Positions 8,090 through 15,732 of a DNA stretch of 37,323 bases are shown one piece after another. Location: assembly GCA_024641005.1 (NCBI GenBank), contig JAHEDX010000038.1, forward strand, positions 1 through 37,323, given 5' to 3'. Made by a program: the position numbers and the translations under genes. The notes below the pieces were generated by a model. That model was not told the origin of the DNA, ran no database searches, and was given only the letters and a program-made list of their open reading frames with translations. Origin of the DNA: Acidimicrobiaceae bacterium (GTDB lineage: Bacteria > Actinomycetota > Acidimicrobiia > Acidimicrobiales > Ilumatobacteraceae). How positions within the stretch are numbered: the first letter of the stretch is position 1; the number at the start of each line of letters is the position of its first letter.

Positions 8090-8449
8090 GTGCGTGAACT
8101 CCACGAGATCAATGCCTGGTTGCTGATCGGGTTGAACGCGCTGATGGGCGTGTGGTGCCTGCTCGCTTACCAGGTCATCGCGTTGCGTGGGCGGGTGTTG
8201 TGGGCGGGTGTGATCGTGGCTCAGGCCACGGTGTTCGTCCAGGCCATAGCCGGTGCCCTGCTCGCGAACCGCGACGGGGTCGAACTCAACGACATGCATG
8301 CCCTGTACGGGTTCTCCGCGATCGTCGCGGTCGGCATCCTGTACAGCTACCGGACCAGTCCCTTCATGAAGGGCAAGGAACTCGTGCTGTATGGCCTCGG
8401 CAGCCTCTTCGTCATGGGGCTCGGTATCCGCAACCTGTATCTCGGTTGA
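8090..8449 (+). CDS. small membrane protein, four predicted helices
   Basis: A 119-residue, very hydrophobic protein with four probable membrane segments (about residues 9-28, 37-58, 66-87 and 96-115) and short polar loops. I do not recognise the family. The GTG start lies 15 bp after the lipoprotein stop, so it may be co-transcribed with it. A conserved-looking loop with DMHALYGF lies between helices 2 and 3. Coding is supported by an uninterrupted frame with GC-rich third positions and by close packing. Function is unknown. Confidence 0.7.
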   Translation: MRELHEINAWLLIGLNALMGVWCLLAYQVIALRGRVLWAGVIVAQATVFVQAIAGALLANRDGVELNDMHALYGFSAIVAVGILYSYRTSPFMKGKELVLYGLGSLFVMGLGIRNLYLG

Positions 8450-8541
8450 CAGCCACTTGGCGGGCTGACTCCGGATCGGTGTGACATTCGGCCCTGAGCA
8501 GCCGGGGTGTCGAGGCCGACACTGGAGTTGAGAGCCTGCAC

Positions 8542-8550
8542 GGAGGGAGG
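8542..8550 (+). promoter_or_regulatory. strong Shine-Dalgarno for DUF2157-like gene
   Basis: GGAGGGAGG lies 5 bp before ATG 8556 and fixes that start. It is one of the clearest ribosome binding sites in the window. Confidence 0.8.
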
Positions 8551-8555
8551 TCGCC

Positions 8556-9530
8556 ATGGCACCGTCGACGTTGGAGCGCAGGGATGTGGCGTGGCTCGAC
8601 GGCCACGCCCATGAGTGGGTCGCCGCCGGACTCGTCTCCGACGAGCAGGTCGCGGCTATCAGGCATTTCGAGCACCTCGACGAACCCGCCGCACCCCAAC
8701 GGCTGACGCTCGTCGCCGAGGTCGCTTCATATCTCGGCAGCGTGATCGCCTTCGCCGGCGGCGCTGCGATCATCGGGCCCAACTGGGAGCAGCTGGGATT
8801 GGTCGGCCAGTTGGTGCTGGCGTTGGCCATCGCGATGGTCGGATTCGGCGTCGGGACATGGCTCGTGCGTGTCGCCGAGGCGGGCACCGAGCGTCTCGGA
8901 TCGTTCCTCTGGCTGGTCGGCACGGGTGGTGTCGCGATGGCAGCCGCTGTCATCATGAACGAGTTCGACCCGAGTGACGACACGTGGGCCGCGATCGCGA
9001 TCGGCCTACCGGTGCTGGCGATCGGGCTCGGGCTCTGGCGCAACCTCGACCGGCCGCTGCAGCTGCTCACCGCGGTCGTCGGGTTCGGGATCACGCTCGG
9101 AGGGATCGGAGCGCTGATCGAGGTGTCGCTGTGGGTCGCCGCGCCGGCGGTTTGGATGATCGCCGCCGTGTTCTGCGCCGTCGCCGCACTCGATTACGTG
9201 CACCCGCGGTTGATAGCGCTCGCCATCGGCGCGATCGGGGTCATGGTCGGAGCGGTGATGTTCAGCGGCGTGAGCGAGAACGTCTCGGCGGTCGTCGCCA
9301 TGTTCACTGCGGCGTTGGTGGTGGCCTATTCGCTGCACGACCGTTCACTCCCGTTGCTCGCGATCGGGATGGTCGAGTTCTTCTGGGCGACGATGTCGTC
9401 GATGGCCACTCTGCTGACGGGGATGGTCGCGCGTCTGATCGCAGTGTTGATCGGCCTGGCCGTAGTGACCTATGTCGCTCTGCGAGCGCAGCGCATCGGC
9501 CGAGGTGGACCGATCGATCCAGTGGCGTGA
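8556..9530 (+). CDS. DUF2157-like polytopic membrane protein
   Basis: A 324-residue protein. A soluble N-terminal segment (about residues 1-50, with WVAAGLVSDEQVAAIRHFE) resembles the start of DUF2157 proteins. About nine hydrophobic helices follow (from roughly residue 60 to the end) with few charged residues. There are no catalytic motifs. The start is fixed by a strong Shine-Dalgarno. It converges with the PEP carboxykinase gene, leaving 22 bp between the two stops and no obvious terminator hairpin. Function is unknown. Confidence 0.75.
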   Translation: MAPSTLERRDVAWLDGHAHEWVAAGLVSDEQVAAIRHFEHLDEPAAPQRLTLVAEVASYLGSVIAFAGGAAIIGPNWEQLGLVGQLVLALAIAMVGFGVGTWLVRVAEAGTERLGSFLWLVGTGGVAMAAAVIMNEFDPSDDTWAAIAIGLPVLAIGLGLWRNLDRPLQLLTAVVGFGITLGGIGALIEVSLWVAAPAVWMIAAVFCAVAALDYVHPRLIALAIGAIGVMVGAVMFSGVSENVSAVVAMFTAALVVAYSLHDRSLPLLAIGMVEFFWATMSSMATLLTGMVARLIAVLIGLAVVTYVALRAQRIGRGGPIDPVA

Positions 9531-9552
9531 GCCGACCGACGGTCCGGTCCGA

Positions 9553-11346
9553 TCAGCTGAGCTTGGCCTCGAGTGCATCGACCGCCATCTGGAGCTGGGC
9601 CGGAAGCTTGTTGCCGTACTTGGCGTAGTGCTCGCGGATCTGGGGGATCGCTCCCTTCCAACCATCGACCTCGACCCGCAGGATCGTGTCGAGGTCGGCT
9701 TCGTCGATGTCCAGGCCGTCGGTATCGAGCCCGGCCTTCGTCGGCAGCCGGCCGATCGCGGTGTCGACCGCTTCCGAGCCACCATCGACCCGTTCGAACA
9801 CCCACTTCAGCACCCGGCTGTTCTCGCCGAAACCTGGCCACAGGTAGCGGCCGTCGTCGTCGCGGCGGAACCAGTTGACGAAGAAGATCTTCGGGAGATT
9901 GTTCGGGTCGGTCGCCTTCCCGATCGTGAGCCAGTGGGCGAAATAGTCGGCGTAGTTGTAGCCGCAGAACGGGAGCATCGCCATCGGGTCGAACCGCAAC
10001 TGGCCCACTGCGCCTTGCTGGGCGGCAGTCGTCTCGGACGCCATGATCGAACCGAGGAACACCCCGTGCTCCCAGTCGAATGCCTCGGTCACCAACGGCA
10101 CGGTCGTGCGGCGCCGGCCACCGAAGAGGATCGCGGAGATCGGCACGCCCGCCGGGTCTTCCCACTCGGGAGCGCACACGGGGTTCTGGCTGGCGGGCAC
10201 GGTGAATCGGGCGTTCGGATGTGCCGCCGGCTTCGGAGCACCGGGTGCCCAGTCGTTGCCGCGCCAGTCGATCAGGTGCTCTGGCGGCGGCCCGTCGATG
10301 CCCTCCCACCAGACGTTGCCGTCGTCGGTCAGCGCCGTGTTGGTGAAGATGCAGTTGCTGTGCAGGGTCGCCATCGCGTTGGCGTTGCTGTCCTCGTTCG
10401 TGCCCGGCGCCACGCCGAAGAAGCCGGCTTCGGGATTGATGGCACGGAGGCGCCCGTCTTCGCCGAACTTCATCCAGCAGATGTCGTCGCCGATCGTCTC
10501 GGCCTTCCAGCCGGGGATCGTGGGGATCAGCATGGCCAGGTTGGTCTTGCCACAGGCGGAGGGGAAGGCGGCGGCGATGTACTTCGACTCACCTTGAGGA
10601 TTGGTGAGTTTGAGGATCAGCATGTGCTCGGCGAGCCAGCCGTCGTCGCGGGCCATCACCGATGCGATCCGCAGGGCGAAACACTTCTTGCCGAGCAGTG
10701 CGTTGCCGCCGTAGCCCGACCCGTACGACCAGATCTCGCGAGTCTGTGGAAAGTGGGCGATGTACTTGTTGTGGGGATTGCAGGGCCAGGGCACGTCCTG
10801 CTCGCCCTCGGCGAGGGGAGCGCCGATCGAGTGCAGGCATGGAACCCACTCGCCGTTCGCGCCGAGCACGTCGAGAGCGCCCTGACCCATCCGGGTCATG
10901 ATCCGCATGTTGGTGGCGACATAGGCCGAGTCGGTGAGCTGCACACCGATGTGGGCGATCGGTGATCCGAGGGGGCCCATCGAGAACGGCACGACGTACA
11001 TCGTGCGGCCCCGCATCGACCCGGTGTAGAACTTCAGCATCTCGGCCTTCATTTCGGCCGGATCGCGCCAGTTGTTGTTCGGGCCCGCCTCGTCGGCGGA
11101 GGCAGAACAGATGAACGTGCGGTCCTCGACGCGGGCGACGTCGCCAGGGTCGGAGTGCGCCCAGTAGCTGTTGGGCCGCTTGGCCTCGTCGAGTTTCGTG
11201 AACGTGCCCGACGCCACGAGCTCGCCACAGAGCCGCTCGTACTCGTCGGCGGAGCCGTCGCACCAGTAGATCTCGTCGGGTTGCATGGTCGCAGCCCATT
11301 CATCCACCCATGCGCGCAACCGCGCGTTCGACGTTGTTCCAGCCAT
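9553..11346 (-). CDS. pckG: phosphoenolpyruvate carboxykinase (GTP)
   Basis: A 597-residue cytosolic enzyme that interconverts oxaloacetate plus GTP and phosphoenolpyruvate plus CO2, the entry step of gluconeogenesis. Diagnostic pieces of the GTP-dependent class are present: the P-loop [12 protein letters not shown] with the reactive Cys, the [12 protein letters not shown] segment, the mid-protein [16 protein letters not shown], and the nucleotide-binding [11 protein letters not shown] region. Length matches the family. ATG 11346 was chosen over 11388 because AGGAGGGG sits 5 bp before it. The gene is monocistronic. A 187-bp upstream gap holds small dyads that could be operator sites. Carbon-source regulation is expected from biology but not shown by sequence. 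Confidence 0.95.
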   Translation of the reverse strand: MAGTTSNARLRAWVDEWAATMQPDEIYWCDGSADEYERLCGELVASGTFTKLDEAKRPNSYWAHSDPGDVARVEDRTFICSASADEAGPNNNWRDPAEMKAEMLKFYTGSMRGRTMYVVPFSMGPLGSPIAHIGVQLTDSAYVATNMRIMTRMGQGALDVLGANGEWVPCLHSIGAPLAEGEQDVPWPCNPHNKYIAHFPQTREIWSYGSGYGGNALLGKKCFALRIASVMARDDGWLAEHMLILKLTNPQGESKYIAAAFPSACGKTNLAMLIPTIPGWKAETIGDDICWMKFGEDGRLRAINPEAGFFGVAPGTNEDSNANAMATLHSNCIFTNTALTDDGNVWWEGIDGPPPEHLIDWRGNDWAPGAPKPAAHPNARFTVPASQNPVCAPEWEDPAGVPISAILFGGRRRTTVPLVTEAFDWEHGVFLGSIMASETTAAQQGAVGQLRFDPMAMLPFCGYNYADYFAHWLTIGKATDPNNLPKIFFVNWFRRDDDGRYLWPGFGENSRVLKWVFERVDGGSEAVDTAIGRLPTKAGLDTDGLDIDEADLDTILRVEVDGWKGAIPQIREHYAKYGNKLPAQLQMAVDALEAKLS

Positions 11347-11351
11347 CGTTG

Positions 11352-11359
11352 CCCCTCCT
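11352..11359 (-). promoter_or_regulatory. Shine-Dalgarno of pckG
   Basis: AGGAGGGG on the minus strand lies 5 bp before ATG 11346. It decides the start against an in-frame upstream candidate at 11388. Confidence 0.8.
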
Positions 11360-11533
11360 GTGGACGTCCTGCTACCGGTCCTGTCCAACAGTGTGGCCCA
11401 TCGGGTGCCCGCGCGGTGGGGTCGAATGCGTCATCCGGGTCTGAGTTTGTGCAGATGTGAACATCGGTAAAACAGATGAACCCGGGGTCAGCTAGCGCTG
11501 AAAACGTTTGCGGGCGTCAGACCCCTCGATCGG

Positions 11534-11758
11534 TCAGTGCGATCCGGGGGTACCCATGTCGATCTCGGAGCCGAGACGCAGATGGGTCGCCCTGCCGGCA
11601 TCGTCGAGATCGAACACGACCCGCTGGCCCTGGCGAACCATGCGGAAGATCGAGCCGTCGAGGGCATCGGACGCGAGGTCGTAGTCGGCCAGGTCGGTGT
11701 CGCACATGACGACGCCGATCGTCGAGACGGGGTCGTAAGCCTTGATGACGCCTTGCAT
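11534..11758 (-). CDS. degenerate cold-shock-domain-like small protein
   Basis: A 74-residue protein whose pattern (QGVIKAYDP, then GVVMCD, then RMVRQGQRVVFDLDDAGRATHLRLG) follows the five-strand OB fold of cold-shock proteins and ends with the usual QGQxVxF strand. The RNA-binding motifs of CspA are not conserved: where RNP1 should read KGFGFI there is STIGVV, and RNP2 is replaced by an acidic DYDLASDAL stretch. RNA binding is therefore doubtful. A TAACGT hexamer lies 7 bp before the ATG, supporting both the start and a leaderless transcript. It lies downstream of rpmB and deaD on the same strand but has its own promoter-like element. Confidence 0.7.
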   Translation of the reverse strand: MQGVIKAYDPVSTIGVVMCDTDLADYDLASDALDGSIFRMVRQGQRVVFDLDDAGRATHLRLGSEIDMGTPGSH

Positions 11759-11765
11759 GAGGGTG

Positions 11766-11771
11766 ACGTTA
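11766..11771 (-). promoter_or_regulatory. -10 element (TAACGT) of the cold-shock-like gene
   Basis: On the minus strand TAACGT ends 7 bp before ATG 11758. No Shine-Dalgarno is present between them, consistent with a leaderless mRNA. Confidence 0.55.
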
Positions 11772-11898
11772 CCGCGCCACGTGGGCGTGGCAGAGATCGT
11801 GACGTGGAACCGGGCGCAACGCCGGGCTCAACACGGATCGATCGACTGGGCGAGGGGGGCGAGATGTGAGGTGGTTGCCGTCGGGGATGACACCCAAC

Positions 11899-12090
11899 TC
11901 AACCGGCCTTGACGATCTTGCCGGCCTTGATGCAGCTGGTGCAGACGTTGACTCGCTTGGGAGCGCCCTTCACCAACGCACGCACGCGCTGGATGTTCGG
12001 ATTCCAACGACGCTTGGTGCGACGGTGCGAGTGCGACACCGACATGCCCCACGAGGGGCCCTTGCCACACACTTCACAAACCGATGCCAT
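11899..12090 (-). CDS. rpmB: 50S ribosomal protein L28
   Basis: A 63-residue L28 with the usual zinc-type start MASVCEVCGKGPSWGMSVSHSHRRTKR, the NPNIQRVRA core and a second Cys pair in VCTSCIKAGKIVK. The two CxxC pairs suggest a zinc-binding (C+) form. The ATG at 12090 is preceded by AGGAG with 10 bp spacing. A -10-like TAGCAT and an 8-bp stem hairpin lie in the leader. In many bacteria rpmB is next to the fakA-like/recG genes; here it is nearby but on the opposite strand and separated from them by deaD. Confidence 0.94.
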   Translation of the reverse strand: MASVCEVCGKGPSWGMSVSHSHRRTKRRWNPNIQRVRALVKGAPKRVNVCTSCIKAGKIVKAG

Positions 12091-12117
12091 CTGTCTACTA
12101 CTCCTGCGACTTCGCTC

Positions 12118-12140
12118 GTGGACAGCAGAACCCTGTCCAC
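12118..12140 (-). promoter_or_regulatory. perfect 8-bp stem hairpin in the rpmB leader
   Basis: GTGGACAG (12118-12125) and CTGTCCAC (12133-12140) are exact reverse complements around a 7-nt loop. The hairpin lies between the deaD stop and the rpmB start, just downstream of TAGCAT. It has no following T-tract, so a leader structure (regulation or mRNA stability) fits at least as well as a terminator of deaD. Confidence 0.5.
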
Positions 12141-12151
12141 ACGGCCTCAGC

Positions 12152-12157
12152 ATGCTA
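12152..12157 (-). promoter_or_regulatory. candidate -10 element (TAGCAT) of rpmB
   Basis: On the minus strand TAGCAT would place the transcript start near 12145, giving a leader of about 55 nt that includes the hairpin and the AGGAG ribosome binding site. Confidence 0.45.
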
Positions 12158-12189
12158 GCGGCGCAACCGCCAACCTCCTCGATGCGCCG

Positions 12190-13920
12190 TCAATCCTTGT
12201 ACTGGCGAACCTTGGTGGCCTTGCCGCGAATCGTCGTGCCGTTCAACACCGTGATCGCGTGTTGCAGCGAACGTTCGGGGATACCGACCACGCTGTAGTT
12301 GTCGGCGATACGGATCGGGCCGATCTCGCGACCCTCGAGACCGACCTCGTTGGCGATCGCTCCGACGAGGTCGCCGGGCCGCATGCCCGCCGTGCGCCCC
12401 ATTGCGACATACAGATACGCGGTCGGCTCGCTGTTGTCGCGTCCGCGTTCGTCCATCGAGCCGTGCTGTGGCTTGCCGCGATGGCCCTTCTTGTCGCGCG
12501 GGGAACCTGCCTTGCCGCCCTTGTCGTTGCGGTCGAACCGGCGGGCGTCGGGGATCTCGAGGGTGTCGTCGTCGGCGGCTCCCTCGGCGTCGTGGGCGAG
12601 CTTGGCGGCCGCGAGCGCGATCTGCGACAGGTCGTGTTCGTCGGACAGCTCGTCGAGGATCTGCTGGAACTCGTCGAGGTCGTCGGAGTCGAGGGCGTCG
12701 CGGATCGCCTCGACCGTCTGGCTGAGGCGCTGCGCCTTGAGGTCGGCGACGGTCGGGACGGTCTCGAGGCTGATCTGCTGTTTGGTCAGCCGCTCGATGT
12801 TGCCCAGCAGGCGCTGCTCTCTCGGTTCGGCGAGGGTGATCGCGACGCCCTCGCGTCCGGCGCGCCCGACACGTCCGATGCGGTGCACATAGCTTTCGGC
12901 CGCAGACGGGACGTCGTAGTTGACGACATGAGTGAGCGAATCGATGTCGAGACCGCGGGCGGCGACGTCGGTGGCGATCAACAACTCTGCGGTGCCATCA
13001 CGCAGTCGTGCCATGACGCGGTCGCGCTGGTGCTGGTCCATGCCGCCGTGGAGCGCCTCGGCGCGATAGCCGCGACCGTTCATGGTGACCGTGAGCTGGT
13101 CGACCTCGCCGCGGGTGCGGCAGAACACGATCGCCGCCGTCGGCGACTCGACATCGAGAATCCGACCCAGCGCGGCTGCCTTGTGCGCTCGTTGCACGAT
13201 GTACGCGCTCTGGCGGACGAGCTCGGCGCCCGGCTTCGTGTCACCCTTGCCGATCTGGATCCGTACCGGGTCGCGTTGGTACTTGCGGGCGATCGAGTTG
13301 ATGCGTGAGGGCATCGTGGCGGAGAACAGCACGGTCTGTCGGTCTTCGGGAGTGGCTCCGAGGATCGCTTCGAGGTCGTCGGCGAAGCCCATGTCGAGCA
13401 TCTCGTCGGCCTCGTCGAGCACGACGATCTGAACATCTTCGAGCGGCAACGACCCGCGTCCGATGTGATCGACTGCGCGCCCTGGGGTGGCGACGACGAC
13501 GTGTACGCCGCGATCGAGCTGCTGGAGCTGCCGGTAGATCGGTTGGCCGCCGTAGATCGGAACGACCCGCACCCCGAGGTGGCGCCCATAGTTGAAGATG
13601 GCCTCGCTGACCTGCATCGCGAGTTCACGGGTCGGCACGAGCACGAGGGCACTCGGCGCTTTGCTGCGCCCGGTGTGCGTGTCGAGCAGCTGCAGGATCG
13701 GCAGCGCGAAGGCAGCGGTCTTGCCGGTGCCGGTGGCCGCCTGTCCGAGCAGGTCGTTGCCGGCGATCAGCGGCGGGATCGTCGCCTGTTGGATCGGTGT
13801 CGGTTCCTCGTAGCCGAGTTCGTCGAGAGCGGCCAGCAGCTCGGGGCGGAGTTCGAGCGCGGCAAAGCCGGACGACTCGTCCACCGTGCTCTCGTCCGTC
13901 GTCGGTTCGGTCGTGTCCAT
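12190..13920 (-). CDS. deaD: DEAD-box RNA helicase, DeaD/CsdA type
   Basis: A 576-residue ATP-dependent RNA helicase. Motifs are in order: Q motif EEPTPIQ, I ATGTGKT, Ia PTRELAMQ, Ib TPGR, II DEAD, III SAT, V ARGLDID and VI HRIGRVGRAG. The last 75 or so residues (from AYLYVAMGRTAGMRPGDL to IRGKATKVRQYKD) are a DbpA-type RNA-binding domain, as in DeaD/CsdA, which act in cold adaptation and ribosome assembly. A charged linker with KGGKAGSPRDKKGHRGK precedes it. I preferred ATG 13920 over GTG 13953 because the latter sits within a TAGGGT hexamer that may be the promoter. Proximity to rpmB and a cold-shock-like gene fits a ribosome or cold-response role. Confidence 0.92.
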   Translation of the reverse strand: MDTTEPTTDESTVDESSGFAALELRPELLAALDELGYEEPTPIQQATIPPLIAGNDLLGQAATGTGKTAAFALPILQLLDTHTGRSKAPSALVLVPTRELAMQVSEAIFNYGRHLGVRVVPIYGGQPIYRQLQQLDRGVHVVVATPGRAVDHIGRGSLPLEDVQIVVLDEADEMLDMGFADDLEAILGATPEDRQTVLFSATMPSRINSIARKYQRDPVRIQIGKGDTKPGAELVRQSAYIVQRAHKAAALGRILDVESPTAAIVFCRTRGEVDQLTVTMNGRGYRAEALHGGMDQHQRDRVMARLRDGTAELLIATDVAARGLDIDSLTHVVNYDVPSAAESYVHRIGRVGRAGREGVAITLAEPREQRLLGNIERLTKQQISLETVPTVADLKAQRLSQTVEAIRDALDSDDLDEFQQILDELSDEHDLSQIALAAAKLAHDAEGAADDDTLEIPDARRFDRNDKGGKAGSPRDKKGHRGKPQHGSMDERGRDNSEPTAYLYVAMGRTAGMRPGDLVGAIANEVGLEGREIGPIRIADNYSVVGIPERSLQHAITVLNGTTIRGKATKVRQYKD

Positions 13921-14024
13921 GCGGGCCAGCTCTCGTGAAGGGGAACGCTTCACCCTAACGGCGAGGCGAGGCCGGTTCTCGACGAAGACCAGGGCCGACC
14001 GCGGCCACCTCAGTGATGTGCCGT

Positions 14025-14030
14025 TACGAT
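14025..14030 (+). promoter_or_regulatory. -10 element (TACGAT) of the fakA-like gene
   Basis: TACGAT ends 6 bp before GTG 14037. If it is the -10, in-frame starts further upstream (14013) cannot be used, which decides the start. Confidence 0.55.
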
Positions 14031-14036
14031 GTGGCG

Positions 14037-15722
14037 GTGCCCACGCTCGAACGGCTCGACGTCCACGCCCTGCGTGATGTCATCACGACATTCCGCAATG
14101 CTGTACGTGACCACGCCGCCGGTCTGAACCTGCTCAATGTGTACCCGGTGCCCGACGGCGACACCGGCACCAACATGGCCCGTACTCTCGATGCCGTCGT
14201 CGCCGAGATGGAAGGTGCCGACGCCGCCGACCTCGATGCCACTTGTGACGCCATCAGTCACGGTTCGTTGATGGGAGCCCGCGGTAACAGCGGGGTGATC
14301 CTCAGCCAGATCCTGCGCGGGTTGGCATCGACGCTCAAGCAGCAGGCAGAAGGCACCGGACAGAAGGTCGCCGAAGCGCTGACGGCAGCTTCGGCCGGCG
14401 CATATCAGGCCGTTCTCAAGCCGATCGAGGGAACGATCCTCACCGTCGTGCGAGAGAGCGCCGAGGCTGCCAGGTCGGCATCCGCTGACGACGCGTCGCT
14501 CGTCGACACGCTGCGCGCCGCTCGCGAGGCCGGCAAGCGCGCGCTCGACAACACGCCCGAACTGCTGCCCGTGCTCAAGGACGCCGGCGTCGTCGACGCC
14601 GGCGGTGCCGGTTATCTGTTGTTCCTCGACGCGGCGCTGCACGTCGTCGACGGTGCACCGTTACCGGTGCCCGATTCGGTCGACGACTATGCCCACGGGC
14701 TCACCGAGGAGCAGTTCGACGCAGTCGCCCATCGCAGCTCAGGCGTCGCGGGCGAGCTCGACGTCAGCGAGCAGCGCTACGAGGTCATGTACTTCCTCGA
14801 TCTCGACGACACGCTGATCGAGCAGTTCAAACAGGGGTGGGGTGAGGTCGGCGACTCGATCGTGGTGGTCGGCGGCGACGGCATCTGGAATTGTCATGTG
14901 CATTCCAACGACATCGGGGCGACGATCGAGGTCGCGCTCGACCTCGGGGGCCGACCCAGGCAGATCCGCGTCACCGACCTGTTCGAGGAAGTTGCCGAAG
15001 AACACGCCCATCGCGAGGCCTCGCTGGGTGTCCCCAGCCGAGCGGGAGCAGGACTGCCACCGGTCACCACCGCGGTCGTCGCGGTGTGCAGCGGCGACGG
15101 GCTCGCCGAGTTGTTCGCCAATCTGAAGGTGCAGGGCATCGTGACCGGGGGCCAGACGCTCAACCCGTCGACCGCCGAGCTGCTCGACACGGTCGAGCAT
15201 GTCAATGCCGATCAGGTCGTCATCCTGCCCAACAACAAGAACATCATCCCGGTCGCCGAGCAGGTCAACGCTCTCACGTCGAAGACGGTCGTGGTGGTTC
15301 CTACCCGCACCATGCCCGAGGCGCTCGCGGCGCTCATCGTGTACGACCCCGAGGCGAACGCCGACGAGAATGCCGACGAGATGAACGACGCGATCGACTC
15401 GGTAGCGACCGGCGAGGTGACCCAGGCGGTTCGCGACAGCAACAGCGAGGTCGGGCCGATCGTGACGGGTGACTGGATGGGCATCGTGAAAGGTGACGGC
15501 ATCGCAGCCGTGGCCGGCTCGGTGGTCGATGCCTCGACCCTCCTGCTGACCAAGCTGCTCGCCGGTGACGGCGAACTGCTCACGATCATCGTCGGATCAG
15601 GTGCCGATCCCGCGACGACGGCTGCGATCGAGGCGTGGATGGCTGATGAGCACGCCGACGTGCAGATCGAGCTACATCAGGGCGGGCAGCCGCTCTACCC
15701 CTACCTCTTCGGCGTCGAGTAG
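14037..15722 (+). CDS. DAK2/DhaL-domain protein, FakA/YloV-like fatty acid kinase subunit
   Basis: A 561-residue protein. The N-terminal DhaL (DAK2) kinase domain spans about residues 1-200, with the ADP/Mg-binding PVPDGDTGTNM (D40, D42) and GARGNSGVILSQILRG. The rest matches the FakA middle and C-terminal regions, including GDGIWNCHVHSND and LPNNKNIIP. FakA phosphorylates fatty acids bound to a DegV-type FakB partner and feeds PlsX/PlsY lipid synthesis. No FakB gene is in the window, but plsX and acpP lie 6-8 kb downstream. GTG 14037 is chosen by the -10 spacing. recG follows after 10 bp, a widely conserved pairing. The kinase role is inferred from family. Confidence 0.86.
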   Translation: MPTLERLDVHALRDVITTFRNAVRDHAAGLNLLNVYPVPDGDTGTNMARTLDAVVAEMEGADAADLDATCDAISHGSLMGARGNSGVILSQILRGLASTLKQQAEGTGQKVAEALTAASAGAYQAVLKPIEGTILTVVRESAEAARSASADDASLVDTLRAAREAGKRALDNTPELLPVLKDAGVVDAGGAGYLLFLDAALHVVDGAPLPVPDSVDDYAHGLTEEQFDAVAHRSSGVAGELDVSEQRYEVMYFLDLDDTLIEQFKQGWGEVGDSIVVVGGDGIWNCHVHSNDIGATIEVALDLGGRPRQIRVTDLFEEVAEEHAHREASLGVPSRAGAGLPPVTTAVVAVCSGDGLAELFANLKVQGIVTGGQTLNPSTAELLDTVEHVNADQVVILPNNKNIIPVAEQVNALTSKTVVVVPTRTMPEALAALIVYDPEANADENADEMNDAIDSVATGEVTQAVRDSNSEVGPIVTGDWMGIVKGDGIAAVAGSVVDASTLLLTKLLAGDGELLTIIVGSGADPATTAAIEAWMADEHADVQIELHQGGQPLYPYLFGVE

Positions 15723-15732
15723 AACCGCAGGC

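Noticed and set aside
9472..10965. A 497-residue open frame on the plus strand opposite pckG
   Set aside because: It is an antisense shadow of a clear PEP carboxykinase; the product has no recognisable domain and the frame owes its length to high GC.
11866..13308. A 480-residue open frame on the plus strand opposite rpmB and deaD
   Set aside because: Shadow of the DEAD-box helicase, whose motifs are all present on the minus strand.
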